A DNA stretch of 64,000 bases from Notamacropus eugenii (GCF_028372415.1 NC_092878.1:140822804-140886803), one strand, 5' to 3'; counted from the stretch's first letter, positions 10,330 to 21,207 are shown. Notes: generated by a model not told the origin, from the letters alone. Made by a program: numbers and translations.

Positions 10330-11455
10330 GTCGGAGACTAAAGTAAAAGGGAGAACAGATCTCTTTCTGCCTTCCCATTCTGCTGATTCACCTGTCTGCC
10401 TCTAGACGGTCTAGTCTACTGCTCTATGTGTAGCACGCATTCACTAAATACTGTATTTGTTAAACGAGGAACAAGGAAAAAAAATACTTCATGCATTAAT
10501 TTGCATCCCTAAACTACATAGGGAAATGAACTCTTAGCCTTTCCTCTGAGAACAAACAAACAACCCAAAACTCCCAAGAGAATTCTTGAAGCACATTGGC
10601 AGGGCCACACAACACAAAGACAAGCCATACTCTACATAGCCCAGCTGCTTTCTCCCATTGTGTCTTTAGGGCCCTGCCTAGGGATTCATGATCGGATGAG
10701 GCATGTGTATTTCTGTAATTTTGAATTCCTCTGCCTCTCCTCGCCAAAATCCCATACTAGTTTCCTCCTCTTCCCAATAATCACTCTAAGGTCAACCTTC
10801 AAAGCAGGACAATAGGTTGTGTTTTCTGGGGCATTGGAGAAGACTTTGAGTACCCTCCCTCAGTCCCTTACTTCAGAAATTCATTACTTTGTGCTATGTT
10901 AGAATATCCCGGAGTACCATTAAAACGAGTCTTAAATGTATTTGCTGCTGTTCAGTCCTTTCAGCCTCAGCACCTTTTCCTGTAAGGAAAGGAGTGGGTG
11001 GAGAAGAAAGAGCGTCATAATCCTGAAAACAATATATATCTGTCTACAGTATTTAAATGGGGGAGGGGGGCTATGAGCTCAATGGGGGAGGAAAGAATAG
11101 TTCTGAGGGAGGGAAACTCCTACTGGGGAGGAGAATGAAGAAAAGGGTCTAGAGACACAACCTCCGATCTCCAGGGGCACCTTCATTTTTCTGCTTCTCT
11201 TGGATTGGGTGTGGACAAATCCTTCCCCCACCCTCCCCACCCCCAAAGTTCAGCACTAACCAGGCTGGAATTTTTCACTAAAAGGAAAACTGTCAAGCCA
11301 AGAGAAAATAAAACAAATCACAGAATAAAAAGCACAGGGGTATTTTCCTAAGGTTACTCCAGTCTGGCCACTGATTGGTTTTGTTGACATTTAGAGTTCT
11401 TGTTCCTGGGTCTTACCTCATCTCTTCCCCTATGATCTCTACCCACCAATTGTAG
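10330..11455. other. Unique non-coding block upstream of the promoter
   Basis: No repeat or ORF of note. It contains a CCAAT-type motif on the minus strand (CTGATTGGTTTTG at about 11371) and G/C-rich homopurine and homopyrimidine stretches. It lies about 5 kb upstream of the CpG island and is a candidate enhancer by position only. Confidence 0.3.
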
Positions 11456-11694
11456 TATTTTTTTTCTTTCATCTCAGTTTCCTCATCTGTAAAATGTGAT
11501 CCCTTCAAGGGTCAAAGTATAATGGGCTGCTATGATCTGGTCTCAAAGTTAGCTTCGATGTCCTGTCTTACCAAAAGACACGCAGCCTCATGAGCAAATG
11601 TAGTCCTCTCCGCATTCTCAGGTCACTTTTAGCTCTGCTATAATGCTACATCTGACCAGAACTGGAAGTAAACTGGTCTTGTCTAAATCATTGT

Positions 11695-11795
11695 TAGAAT
11701 GTTATTATATTAGTGTATTTATGTTATGTTAATTATGTTGTGTTGTGTTGTATTATTTTATGTCATGTTACATTATGTTATATGTTATTAGGATA
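11695..11795. repeat. TTATG-type pentanucleotide low-complexity tract
   Basis: Imperfect repeats of TTATG and TTGTG words with only scattered C or G on this strand. Confidence 0.6.
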
Positions 11796-11804
11796 CTATG
11801 TAGC

Positions 11805-11965
11805 AGTATGGTAGAATGGAAATAGCACTGACCTTGGAATCCAAAATACTTACTACCTGTAAGAGCTTGGGTACGTCACAACTTCTGAGCCTGTTTCTTC
11901 ACCTGTAAAACAGAGGTAATGAAATACGCTGGGGTCTTTCTACTTCATTGAGATTTCCTCCAAGG
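11805..11965 (+). mobile_element. MIR/CORE-SINE
   Basis: ATGGAAATAGCACTGACCTT, CTGTAAGAGCTTGGGTACGT and TCTTCACCTGTAAAACAG in MIR order. Confidence 0.55.
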
Positions 11966-11974
11966 CTAGTTGGT

Positions 11975-12830
11975 CAGCCAACAAACATTTAGTTAATGCC
12001 TACTATGTGTCAGGCAGAAGTACTAAGAACTAAAGATTTTTAAAAGGCAAGAAAGCAAGAAACAACATCTTGCTTCTTTCAAGGAGTTCACTGTATAATA
12101 GGAGAGGCAACATGAAGATATAAACAGGATAAATACATGAAGATATATACAGGATAAATTAGAGATACTCAAATAGGTGATAGGCACTAGAATTAAGGGG
12201 AATCTAGAAAGGCTTCTTGGAGAAAGTGTTTTTATAGCTGAGACTTGAAGGAAGCCAGGAGGCAAGAGGGGACGAGGGACAGAGTCCCGGACAGAAGATA
12301 ACCAGTGAAATACATAGAGTTGAGAGATGGAGTGCCTTGCTCATGGAAGAGCAAGGTGGTCAGTGTCACTGGATCAAAGATTATGTGAGTGAGAATCAGC
12401 TTGTAAGAAGACTAGAGAGGCAAGAGGTGGTGAAGGGATCTGAATGCCAAACAGGGCTTCTTCTATTTGACAGGGGGTCACTGTTATTTATTGAAAGGGG
12501 TGGGATGTGGTCAGACCTACTCTTTAGGATAGTTTGACAGCTAAGTGGAGGATGGACTGTACTGATGAGAGACCAACCAGCAGGCTCTTACAGGTCTGGG
12601 TGTGGGCTGAAAAAAGCCTACACCAGAGTGATCAGAAGAGAGAAAGGGGACATATATGAGAGATGGGAAAATTGAAAGGACTCGAGAACCGATTTGATAT
12701 AGCGGGGGGGAGGGGATGAGAGAGAGCGAAGAGTGAGGGATTATACCCCTAGGCTGTGAGCCTGAGGGACTGGGAGGAGTAGTTGGGAAAAGGTAAAGAG
12801 TTCAGTTTGGGTCATGTTGATATTAAAAAC
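11975..12830 (+). mobile_element. Dispersed repeat family A, long copy
   Basis: One of the longest copies. Besides the blocks listed for 4460 it includes the downstream part CCAACCAGCAGGCTCTTACA, GAGGGATTATACCCCTAGGC and CTGAGGGACTGGGAGGA, and ends near GAGTTCAGTTTGGGTCATGT. Confidence 0.6.
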
Positions 12831-14120
12831 AGACTCCTCTACCTCTTCCCAATCTTAAAGTTCTAACCAAGTCTGTTCCTGTTCTGAAGGATGCAACATG
12901 CTCTAAACACCTTAGTACAGAAAAAGTGGCTACTATACTTTGAATCCAAGGACTAAATCCACCTTCTGTCATCTATAAGCCCCACCTACTTCCCCAGGTT
13001 CTTTTTCATGACTCATCTTTTGGTGCCCTTCCCACCTCTCCCCTCCCTAACCCCAGAAGGGTGACATTTCATGAGTAAGCTTATGATAGAAAAAAGACTT
13101 CATGAATATATTAATAACAACATGCTTTCTATCAACCCATAAGAGAAGGTTATTTTCTCCCATGGGGATTTACACAAATATTAAGCAATTTCCTTAGAAG
13201 TAGAACTTTTCCTGAGAATAAAATGAGTAGAGTTCTTCAATGCAACAAGTTTAAAAGCCCCACACTGGGCAATGAAGGAGATACAGTTTAGATAAGACAC
13301 AGTCCTTGTTCTCATGAAATCCACAGTTTTGGTAGGGAGGCATGACTAGTACACAGATAGGTATAATACAAAACAATAAGTAACAAGGGCATCAAATTTG
13401 TGTAAAACAAAGTGATTGGTAAAGTCCTGGAAATGAGGAATAGTCCTTACTGACTTGGTGGAATCAAAGAAAACTTTGTAGAGGAAATAACATTTGAGTC
13501 ATAAACTTTATAGAACTCAAAAGTGGGACAACACATTTATAAAATTTAAATGTTTGGTCCTTGTGCGGTTACATTCATCCCTCAAACACAAATAAACTAA
13601 ACTTATCTTTTCCCTCAGCTGCCATAAAACCTCCTCTTACCTTCAACTCCCTTCCCTCACTTTTCCATGAAATGTTCTGTTTTGGGAAGCTTCATCTTCC
13701 AGCCCCCTCCTTCAGCTGTAACAATCAGAAGCAGTCCTGGGTGTATTTGAGATTCAGGAGTCACAGAGAGCTAATCACTTTGTTAGAGTGGGAATCAGAA
13801 AATGAGAGTCAGAATTAAATCCCAAGAAGTCCTTAATTTCCAGGCCTCTTTGCCAAGATCTTTCCACAAGAGGGAACTGCTACCAGTCCAGTCATTTAGA
13901 TCTTGGTCATCATTGCCTTATGATGACTAGATTGGTTAAAAAGACATGGTACCAAATGAACTCTTCTTTCTGTGTTGGTGGAGTGGAGCAAGGGTGAAGG
14001 TAGCATTAAGAGGGAAGCGGGAAGACTTCTTGTATGAATTCTAGAAGCCTGGTTAGGAAAAAAAAAATCTATGATCTCTGTTTCTTGCTAGGATAGCTTT
14101 TCTAGGGATGATGACAATTA
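12831..14120. other. Mostly unassigned intergenic sequence
   Basis: A weak family A copy is visible at about 13270-13500 (GTCCTTGTTCTCATGAAATC, GGCATCAAATT). The remainder shows no gene, no RNA gene and no identified repeat. Confidence 0.3.
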
Positions 14121-14124
14121 TAGT

Positions 14125-14880
14125 TCTTTTGTTTTATTTTGAATTACAGATAAAAATAATTTTTAATATTCATTTTAAAAAATTGAGTTAAAAATTCTTT
14201 CTCTCCCTCCTTTCCCTCCTCCTTTAGAAAGCAAGCAATTTACTATAGATTATACATGTGCAGTCATGCAAAATATATTTCCATATTAGCTATGTTCCAA
14301 AGAAGGCAAGGAAAAAACCTAAGTCTTAAAAAATTTTAAAACTCAAGTTTTTTAAAAAAGTGTGCTTTGATCTGTATTCGAACTCCAGTAGCTCTTTCTC
14401 TGGAGGTGGATAGCATTTTTTGTCCTAAGTCCTTCAGAATTGTCTTGGATCATTGCATTGCTGAGGATAGCTAAGTCATTCAGAGTTGATCATCATACAA
14501 TACTGTTGTTACCATGTATGATTTTCTCCTAGTTCTGTTCACTTCACTTTGCATCAGTTCATATACCTCTTTCAGATTTTTCTGAAATAATCCTGCTCTT
14601 CATTTCTCATAGTATAATAGTATTTTATCACAATCATACCACAACTTGTTCAGCCATTCCCCAACTGATGGGCATCACTTCAGTTTCCACTTCTCGGCCA
14701 CCACATAAGAGCTGCTATAAATAATTTTGTCCATAAAGGTCCTTTTCCTTTTTCTTTGATCTCTTCAGGATACAGACCCAGTAGGGGTATTGCTTGATCA
14801 AAGGATAGACATAGTTTTATAACTTTTTGGTCTGTTGTCCAGAATGGCTGGATCAGTTCACAACTCCACCAAGAGTTAGG
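14125..14880 (-). mobile_element. L1 3' end, minus strand
   Basis: The + strand holds the reverse complement of an L1 3' UTR and ORF2 end: TTTAGAAAGCAAGCAATTTA, CATATTAGCTATGTTCC, CTGGAGGTGGATAGCATTTT, TTCACTTCACTTTGCATCAG, CAACTTGTTCAGCCATTCCC, TGATGGGCATCACTTCAG, GGCTGGATCAGTTCACAACT. The copy at 26905 has the same blocks in the same order. It is 5'-truncated, as is usual for L1. Confidence 0.75.
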
Positions 14881-15150
14881 CTATTATTCGTCAATGAATC
14901 TGTGATCTCCCCATCCACTATCCACATCTCACCTGGACTGACTTTTTCCCAGGCTTTGCCAAAGGCCCCCCTGCAGAAGGACCACCCGAAGTATTTCAGG
15001 CCTCCTCTAGCTAAGTCCCAACATTTGGTAGTACACATGAAGCATACTGCCTCTCTAAAATATGAGTTCATGCAAAGGATATTGAAGAAATGCATGGCAG
15101 GTATATTTAGGTTATATAGCATAATGCGTCTGATCATTTGCAAAAGAGGC
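14881..15150. other. Unassigned sequence with overlapping ORFs on both strands
   Basis: A 119-codon + frame and a 106-codon minus frame overlap here. Neither has a recognisable motif, and the first part of the + frame lies in L1 sequence. Probably non-coding. Confidence 0.3.
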
Positions 15151-15154
15151 CACC

Positions 15155-15290
15155 GAAGAATCTCAAAGATCACTTGCTCCGGATAGGAAGACCTGGGTTC
15201 GAATCCCCTTTTATTACTTATGCTATTTGTGTGACACTAGGCAAATGGCACCTTCCGGGGACTAAATGGCAAATCACATTTATACATAAA
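15155..15290 (+). mobile_element. SINE fragment with an intact B-box word
   Basis: GAAGACCTGGGTTCGAATCC followed by TGTGTGACACTAGGCAAAT is a tRNA-derived SINE head whose RNA polymerase III B-box (GGTTCGAATCC) is preserved. There is no cloverleaf, so it is not a tRNA gene. Confidence 0.5.
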
Positions 15291-15459
15291 ACTTAAGCCT
15301 CATATTACATCATAATTTCATTGGATCTTCACAGCACCAGGTATTGTATAAAGGTATTGTACTCTGCTGCTTCTGCAGCCCCTTTCAGGTATCAAGAGTC
15401 CTACACATCCTCAGAAAAAGGAGGTCTGGGCTGGTCATCTAACACGCTGTGACTATTGA

Positions 15460-15670
15460 GAAGGCATAATGGTAGAGTGGTGATAGAACTGGGTTTGGAA
15501 CCCAAAATGCTTACCACTTACGAGACTTTGGGCAAGAAACTATCTCTCTGAGCCTCAGTTTGCTTATCTGTATAGTAGGAGAAACACTATTCACATCACC
15601 TCCTGGGGCTTCAGGCTTGAATGAGGCAATGTTTGTGTAGGAAAGCAGCGTGTCAAAGCCCTAGGTTGAG
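15460..15670 (+). mobile_element. MIR/CORE-SINE
   Basis: TAATGGTAGAGTGGTGATAG, CACTTACGAGACTTTGGGCA and GCCTCAGTTTGCTTATCTG are MIR-type blocks in order. Confidence 0.6.
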
Positions 15671-15779
15671 GTTTTTAATACATGCTTTTAATAAACATCC
15701 CAATAGGGGAATCATTACAGACAGAATTTAAGGTGAAGAATCTTTTTTGAGGGAGAGGTCACAAACAGAAGATTCAAAT

Positions 15780-15990
15780 CCTCTATTTGTTATAAAGTGA
15801 ATTATTATTAAAAATAATAGTTTTATATTTAATTTTATATTTCTATGTCATTTTATGTTTATATAGGGCTTTACAGTTAATAAAACGCTTTACACATATA
15901 TTATTTGATCCTAACAAGCACCGTTGCAGGTAGGCGCTATTGTTACAGATGTAGAAACTGAGGCAGACTTGGGGACGATTTGAAATCGAG
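15780..15990 (-). mobile_element. SINE fragment abutting the CpG island
   Basis: GGGCTTTACAGTTAATAAAA, AGGTAGGCGCTATTG and GTAGAAACTGAGGCAGACTT form the reverse complement of the 3' part of a SINE. It marks the sharp left edge of the promoter island. Confidence 0.5.
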
Positions 15991-16423
15991 TCAGGCTTGC
16001 TCAGCCACCGCGCACAACCACAGTAATAACGTAAGCGTGGGGGACCCTTCCTCGATCCCCGGGGTCTCCCAGCAGGTGCTCAGCGGACCCCGCCCAGGTA
16101 CCGCAGCCTGAGCCGCGGGATCCCAGCCCCGCAGCTGGCCCGGGGCCTCCAAGCGCCGGCTCCAGCAGACGAGGCCAAGGGATCGGAACAAGGCGCGCGC
16201 CGCCGAGTCCAAGTCCCTCCTCCCGTCCCTGACGTTGCGCTCCGGGCAAGGGGTGTAGGAGCGGAGGCCGGAGAGGGGCGCCGAGGCGACCCCGGTCCCC
16301 AGTCTCCAGCCCTGCCCCCCAGGAGATCGGGCTTCCCCCGCCCCCGGACTGGGAGTGTGTGTGCAAGTGTGTGAGTGTGTGTACGCGTCTGGCCTTGCTC
16401 GCTCTCTCCGGCTCAACGTCAGT

Positions 16424-16433
16424 GGGAATTTCC
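16424..16433. promoter_or_regulatory. kappaB site GGGAATTTCC
   Basis: A perfect match to the NF-kappaB consensus GGGRNWYYCC, in the centre of the promoter island. The p105 promoter is known to be autoregulated by NF-kappaB in human, so the site is in the expected place for feedback control. Binding itself is not shown by sequence. Confidence 0.55.
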
Positions 16434-16499
16434 AGCCAGGAAGTGAGAGAGTGAACGAGAGAAAGAGAGAGAAGTGCGCCCGGCAGCTGCGAGCAGGAA

Positions 16500-16867
16500 G
16501 GGGAGGTTTCGCCACCCGAGGGCCAGGGGACGCGCTGACAGCTTCCCCCTTTCCCCTTCCCGTCGCTCGGTCCCGCCCGCCCGCCGTCCAGTCGGCCGCC
16601 CGAGCTGCTCCGGGGACAGCGCACGAGTGAGCGAGCCGGGACGGGCCAGGGCGCTCGGGTTGCGGCACCCCTAGCCTCCCCGGCCCGGGCTGCGGGCCAT
16701 GCGCTGTGCTGCCCGCTGCTAGGCTCCGCGGGGCTGACCCACGCGCGCAGCCCGCCGCCTCCTCTGCCTCCTCTGCCTCCTCCGGCCAGCCCCCCACTGC
16801 TGCTCACCGGATCCGAGCGGGGAGCCAGGACGAGCTGGGAGGCCCTGGACAGCAGCTCCCCCAAAGG
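16500..16867 (+). other. NFKB1: NFKB1 exon 1, non-coding (start uncertain)
   Basis: The exon is inferred from the island and a good donor: CCAAAGG at the exon end followed by GTAAGA at 16868. An alternative donor, GTAAGT, lies at 16930 and would lengthen the exon to 16929. The start site cannot be read from sequence; 16.45-16.55 kb is a guess based on the position of the kappaB and GC boxes. The run CGCTGACAGCTTCCCC at about 16532 resembles, from memory, the start of the human NFKB1 mRNA leader. The leader contains a short 9-base tandem (CTGCCTCCT type, about 16757-16785) and one ATG. Confidence 0.55.
16699..16722 (+). CDS. Short upstream ORF in exon 1 (7 codons)
   Basis: This is the only ATG on the + strand between about 16020 and 16940. 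It has G at -3 but C at +4, a middling context, and opens MRCAARC followed by TAG, fully within exon 1. It would be translated before the main start in exon 2 and could dampen p105 synthesis. Its position in a long GC-rich leader is the only support. Confidence 0.35.
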   Translation: MRCAARC

Positions 16868-17487
16868 GTAAGACCAAAGTTGGGGCCGAGGGAGCGGGGA
16901 GGCTCTTCCTGGAGGGAAGGGGCAGACAAGTAAGTGCGAGTCCCCCCACACTGGCCGATCCCCACCCCGCCATCCCCCCGAGTCTAGACTTCCTCATTCC
17001 TGCCCGACCCGCTGGAGGAGGTTGACACCAGTTGCGAGGTGCAAGGGATTGGTGAAAGAGGAGGAAAAAGGCAGTCAGGGACTGGGGGTGGTGCAAATCG
17101 GCTCAGGGGAGCCCGGGGCCATGTGGTTTGGTCAATTGTATTTTTTCCCCCAACCCATTTCACCTCCTCCAACCTTTCGAAAAGATGAAAATATCTGGGC
17201 GTCTTGGACTGCTGAGGAGACTTAATTTTTCTTTTGGGGAGGTTTAGTCTGGAGGGAAGGGAATGACTAAGGGCGTACGTTTGTGTGTATGGGGGGGGAG
17301 GGTATTTTGAGTGAAGTGCTGAATCTGATTTCTATCCAAGGACGTTTTACGAAATGAAGGCTACCGATTTTCTTTATTTGAAAACCCTCTAGTTTCCAAG
17401 TCTTAACTATCTGCCATCCTCTAACTGAAAATGGGCCCATTCTTGATCGGGATCTCTGGTTATCTTTTCAGAAATATTAAGTCCATA

Positions 17488-17497
17488 GGGGCATTCC
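17488..17497. promoter_or_regulatory. Second kappaB-consensus word GGGGCATTCC
   Basis: Matches GGGRNWYYCC about 0.6 kb inside intron 1. One 10-base degenerate match per few kilobases is expected by chance, so function is uncertain. Confidence 0.25.
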
Positions 17498-17623
17498 AAG
17501 ACCCCCCGAAAGGCATTCTGAAAAAAAGGAGGGAGTGGGGGTTCTTAGTAAACTCTCTAAATCAAGTGCTGAGTCCGATGGTTAGTTCGTCATCCAAAAA
17601 AATCATGGTGGTGCTGGCATATA

Positions 17624-17722
17624 TGCAGGGTGTCCCCAAAATCGGAGTGCAGTTATAACTTTTAATAACCATAATTTAAGCTAACGCTGCATAACGATAG
17701 TTTAAGTTATTAAAGGTTTAAG
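17624..17722. mobile_element. Possible mariner-type MITE (partial)
   Basis: The left end GCAGGGTGTCCCCAAAATC resembles the termini of mariner/Tc1-type MITEs. An imperfect inner palindrome follows: AACTTTTAATAAC (about 17657) against GTTATTAAAGGTT (about 17706). The expected complementary right terminus is not found. Confidence 0.35.
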
Positions 17723-18220
17723 ACTCGTCTCTCAAGTATGATCTTTTTATAGTGAAATTAATTTGCACTCTGAGTGTTCTGTTTCACATTTGAAATAGCC
17801 TGGATATCAAATCTAGTTGTTCGTTTGTTTTTAGAGTATCTTGAAGGTTCAATAGAAACTACCAGTTTAGGGCTTAAGTTCAATTAATGGATTTATATCA
17901 AATTAGCTGATTCCAAATCTTGGTCTATTTCCTATGGTAAGTCTAGGAATATAACATGAAGGTGGCAGTTGAATCATTTACTATATTAGAATAAGCCAGT
18001 GATCTTCTCAGAAGCCTGCTCTTCCCCACTGTTTGGGAAGCAAGGTACTCCCAGTTGGTGTAACATTGTTACTTTTGGTAGTTACTGAACTTCCTGAGTA
18101 AGACACTGTTGTTTGCCTGTTTGTCCTTTAGAATGAAAACTTGATCAGAATGCAAGGACTCAGCTGAAGTATGTTGTTAAGACTTAATTTTACAATTCTT
18201 CACATCCTGTTATTTGAAGT
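17723..18220. other. Unassigned intron 1 sequence
   Basis: No repeat, ORF or site recognised. Confidence 0.3.
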
Positions 18221-18224
18221 TAGT

Positions 18225-18320
18225 TATTTTTAAAGTACCTACCGCATATGTCAGCCTCTTAAGACAGAAAGATAGTCATTCCCTTCAAGGAGCTCACAAT
18301 ATAATGGAGAAAATAATACT
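18225..18320 (+). mobile_element. Family A fragment
   Basis: TCCCTTCAAGGAGCTCACAA and TATAATGGAGAAAATAATAC correspond to the first blocks of family A. Confidence 0.45.
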
Positions 18321-19080
18321 TAAATAGAAGCTGAAAATTGGAGGGTATGGTGAGGCAGGGCGTTCTGAAGCATGGTGGTGCCCTGGGCAGTGGGGGAGGA
18401 TCTGGGAGGAGGTCTTCTATGTCCGTCCTCTACCTTCAGCAGTTAGAACCCCTCCTGGACTTGGGGTTATTTCAGAAGACTTGAGCTTCAGAGTTGATTC
18501 CATCTTTCCTGAAAATGAGTTCCTGGAAATGATGATGAAGTCCAGGAGAACAGCTTGGTGGTAAATGATGAGGTAGCTGCCCAATTCCAGACCAGTTGAA
18601 TTGTTTAAACTGTCTTCTCTATAATGTCTACTCTATATGTACTCTGATATAGAGTTGAATAATTAACTTGAGCCTAGTGTGTTTGGAAAGAAAGAATTTT
18701 GGAAGAGAAATTGATTATATGTTATGTTTGTTTTTCATGAGTACATACAACTGAATTGCTGAAATGCAAAGAACGTATGTACTGGGAAGAGACTTTTCTT
18801 GAAATGCTCAGTCAAATAGATTTTATTTATAATTATCTACTCAATATTGATAGACCTTCAACTCAAATTTATTTGGCAAAATGTCCACCTGAACTATGGA
18901 GAGCTTCAGTCAGAAAGACAGTTTCATATGAAAGAAGGTCTACCTTCAACAAGTATACAAATGCAATGAATGAATGAAAAAGCATTTATTTAAATCGTGA
19001 CTAAAATAATGTGAGTTCTGAGTTCTTAGCAAAAATCTTTGGTAACGTCTTTTAAAAATGTTTTTTATCCTCAGAATCAT
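18321..19080. other. Unassigned intron 1 sequence
   Basis: A 73-codon frame at 18756-18977 lacks motifs and splice sites. No repeat recognised. Confidence 0.3.
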
Positions 19081-19084
19081 TTTT

Positions 19085-19260
19085 GGAGACAGAAATCACA
19101 GATGTTATAGCTGGAAGGGACCTTAGAAATCATATCGTCTAACCCTCTCATTTTACAGATGAGAAAAGTGAGGTCCACGTAGGTTGTGATTTGTCTAAGC
19201 TCATGGCAAATGAAAGGCAGAGCTAGAACTGAGGTTTTACTCTTCTCTGATTGTTTTCTC
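19085..19260 (-). mobile_element. MIR/CORE-SINE, minus strand
   Basis: TTATAGCTGGAAGGGACCTT, CATTTTACAGATGAGAAAAG and AAAGGCAGAGCTAGAACTGA: a well-preserved reverse MIR-type copy. Confidence 0.65.
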
Positions 19261-19489
19261 TACTTCTGTATTGTTAAGGTTACTTCCAAAACTTTCATCT
19301 TTTGTTTTTTTAAATATCTGTTTTGTTTTTTAAATCACTTTTTACATGTGAATTACTCTGCCCAAGTATTTACCACAAGCCAAAGCAGCCTTTATTTTTC
19401 AGATCCAGGTACTAAATATTGGAGCACTTTTACAAAATAGCCAAGTTCCCCTCTCCTGTGCTAATACTGTTGGGATCTTTGAGCCAACT

Positions 19490-19714
19490 TTATATGGGTT
19501 GTTCAGTCATGTCCCACTCTTTGTGACCCAATTTTTGGCAGTGTTCTTGGCAAATATAGTGGAGTGATTTGCCATTTCCTTTTTCAGTTTATTTTCCAGA
19601 TGAGGAAACTGAGGCAAACAGGGTCACATAGTTAGTAGGTATCTGAGATCAGATTCGACTCAGGTCTTCTTAACTCCAGCCTCAGGCTCTATCCACTGTA
19701 CCACCTAGCTGCCT
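19490..19714 (-). mobile_element. Full-length tRNA-derived SINE with RTE-like tail
   Basis: From GTTGTTCAGTCATGTCCCAC at the left (3' tail) to GTACCACCTAGCTGCC at the right (5' head), as at 9585. Confidence 0.8.
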
Positions 19715-19914
19715 TTATACTTTTAAGCTCTTTAGAAATATCTACCCTAATGTTTGAGTTACAGTTGGCCAAAATTGATTAGTCTGAAATGGGGCAAGCT
19801 TCTAAATTCAGTGATCACAGATGTAATCATTCTCTTGCTCTGAGTCTTGGGTACAAATTGGACATATGTCAGAAACTGGTAATAGAGAATTGTTATATTT
19901 TCCACTCCCCTTAA

Positions 19915-20045
19915 AGGATCATAGATTTAGCCTAAAAAAGACCTTAAAAGCCATGTGGTCCAATCCCTTCCATTTGCAGAGACTAACTTAGATAGCCAGT
20001 GGAAAGCCTGGGATTTGATCTAAGTACATTCACACTAAAGTCCTG
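19915..20045 (-). mobile_element. MIR/CORE-SINE, minus strand
   Basis: ATAGATTTAGCCTAAAAAAG, GTGGTCCAATCCCTTCCATT and GCCTGGGATTTGATCTAAG. Confidence 0.5.
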
Positions 20046-20064
20046 AGTAAGTTTTTCAAGGTAC

Positions 20065-20340
20065 TCTACAGTAGCTAGGTGGTACAGTGGATAGAGTGGA
20101 CTTGGAGTCAAGGTCTTTGCTTAAATGTTGCCTAACATACTCAGGAGTTGTGGGAACCTGGGCAAGTCACTTAGCTTGATTGTGTCCCAAGTCACTGACT
20201 CAGTGCCTCAGTTTCCTCTACTGTAAAATGAGGTTCATGATAGCACCTACCTCCCTGCCTTGTTGATGGTAATGAGATGAGTTAATGTACAAGGTAATTT
20301 GCAAATATTATAGCACTACATAAATGCTATTATCATTTTC
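20065..20340 (+). mobile_element. tRNA-derived SINE
   Basis: AGCTAGGTGGTACAGTGGAT, ACCTGGGCAAGTCACTTAGC, GTGCCTCAGTTTCC and TAGCACTACATAAATGCTAT. Confidence 0.7.
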
Positions 20341-21165
20341 CTGAATTGCTGAAAAGGGTTCATTTCCCTTTGAGAGATCCTCTTATTTCCAAAAGGATGG
20401 AACAAGTTTTATTTTTATATTGGTATTCAGAGTGTCATAGGCATTGTTAATACATTTGTTAAGTGCCATGGAAAAAGAATAACTCAGTATATTGACTTGG
20501 CTTGTAACCTGCATTTAACTGCTATTTCATCAGCTCCTGGGGAAAAGTGCAGGACACATTTACAAAGCATTTCCAGATAATTTTTTAAAAGATTCTTTTT
20601 ACCTTCTTCTTAAGGAATTTGTGCATTCACAACAATTTTCAGACCACAGAAATGACTATTCTATATTTCAAACACATATTTATTTAATTTTTTTAAAACA
20701 TTCATTTCCCTACTCCAAAGGTTAAAATACTGATTTCTGGGAGAAGTGATAGCTTCACACTGATCAACTAAAATCTAATTAGCAGAAGCAGAAATAAACA
20801 CGGATTTTTAAATTTTAAAAACTTAGGTTCAAAGGTGTAGAAGATAAATGACTTCATTTGGCAAATAAAATAACAGTAAAAATAAATTTCTCTTACTGCT
20901 TACCAAAAATATCTGTGGAAATTTTCCATTCATTTTAAATTTACCAGATGCTTTAAACTTTGAAAGAAGATAGTTCATTACAGGAGGGAAATATCTGGAA
21001 ATTGAGACCATTTGGAGATTTATCCCCCTTTTGGCTAAATCTGAGGGGAAATCCTCACAGTAATGGGTGCATATGCAGAAGGGGTCACTAGATCTGGAAA
21101 GAGAGATGGTAAATCGGCCCTATTTTTTTTAGCACATGGATGTTTCTTGTTAAGAAACAAATGTA
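20341..21165. other. Unassigned intron 1 sequence
   Basis: AT-rich, without recognised repeats, ORFs or sites. Confidence 0.3.
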
Positions 21166-21207
21166 GTTGAATTACAGAAAGTAGACATTTTTTGAGATCA
21201 TCTAATA

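Larger units (their letters stand above)
16000..16950 (+). promoter_or_regulatory. NFKB1: CpG-island promoter of NFKB1
   Basis: About 950 bp of G+C-rich, CpG-dense sequence, the only such block in the window, sits upstream of exon 2 on the same strand. It has GC-box-like words (CCGCCCGCCCGCC at about 16575; CCCCGCCC at about 16087), a half-CRE (TGACG at about 16230) and no TATA box at a plausible place. A perfect kappaB word lies inside it (separate entry). A TATA-less island promoter fits a widely expressed gene with dispersed start sites. The direction is inferred from the exons downstream; divergent antisense transcription cannot be excluded. Confidence 0.8.

Noticed and set aside
14827..15186. 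119-codon + frame overlapping a 106-codon minus frame
   Set aside because: The beginning lies in L1 sequence, there are no motifs or splice signals, and open frames on both strands suggest chance.
15180..15225. tRNA-like B-box GGTTCGAATCC
   Set aside because: No cloverleaf or A-box partner of a real tRNA. Flanks match a tRNA-derived SINE head.
15991..16951. Long minus-strand open frames of 268 and 316 codons across the CpG island
   Set aside because: GC-rich sequence lacks stop codons by composition. The residues are Pro/Arg/Gly/Ala-rich without motifs, two frames are open at once, and the supported gene is on the other strand.
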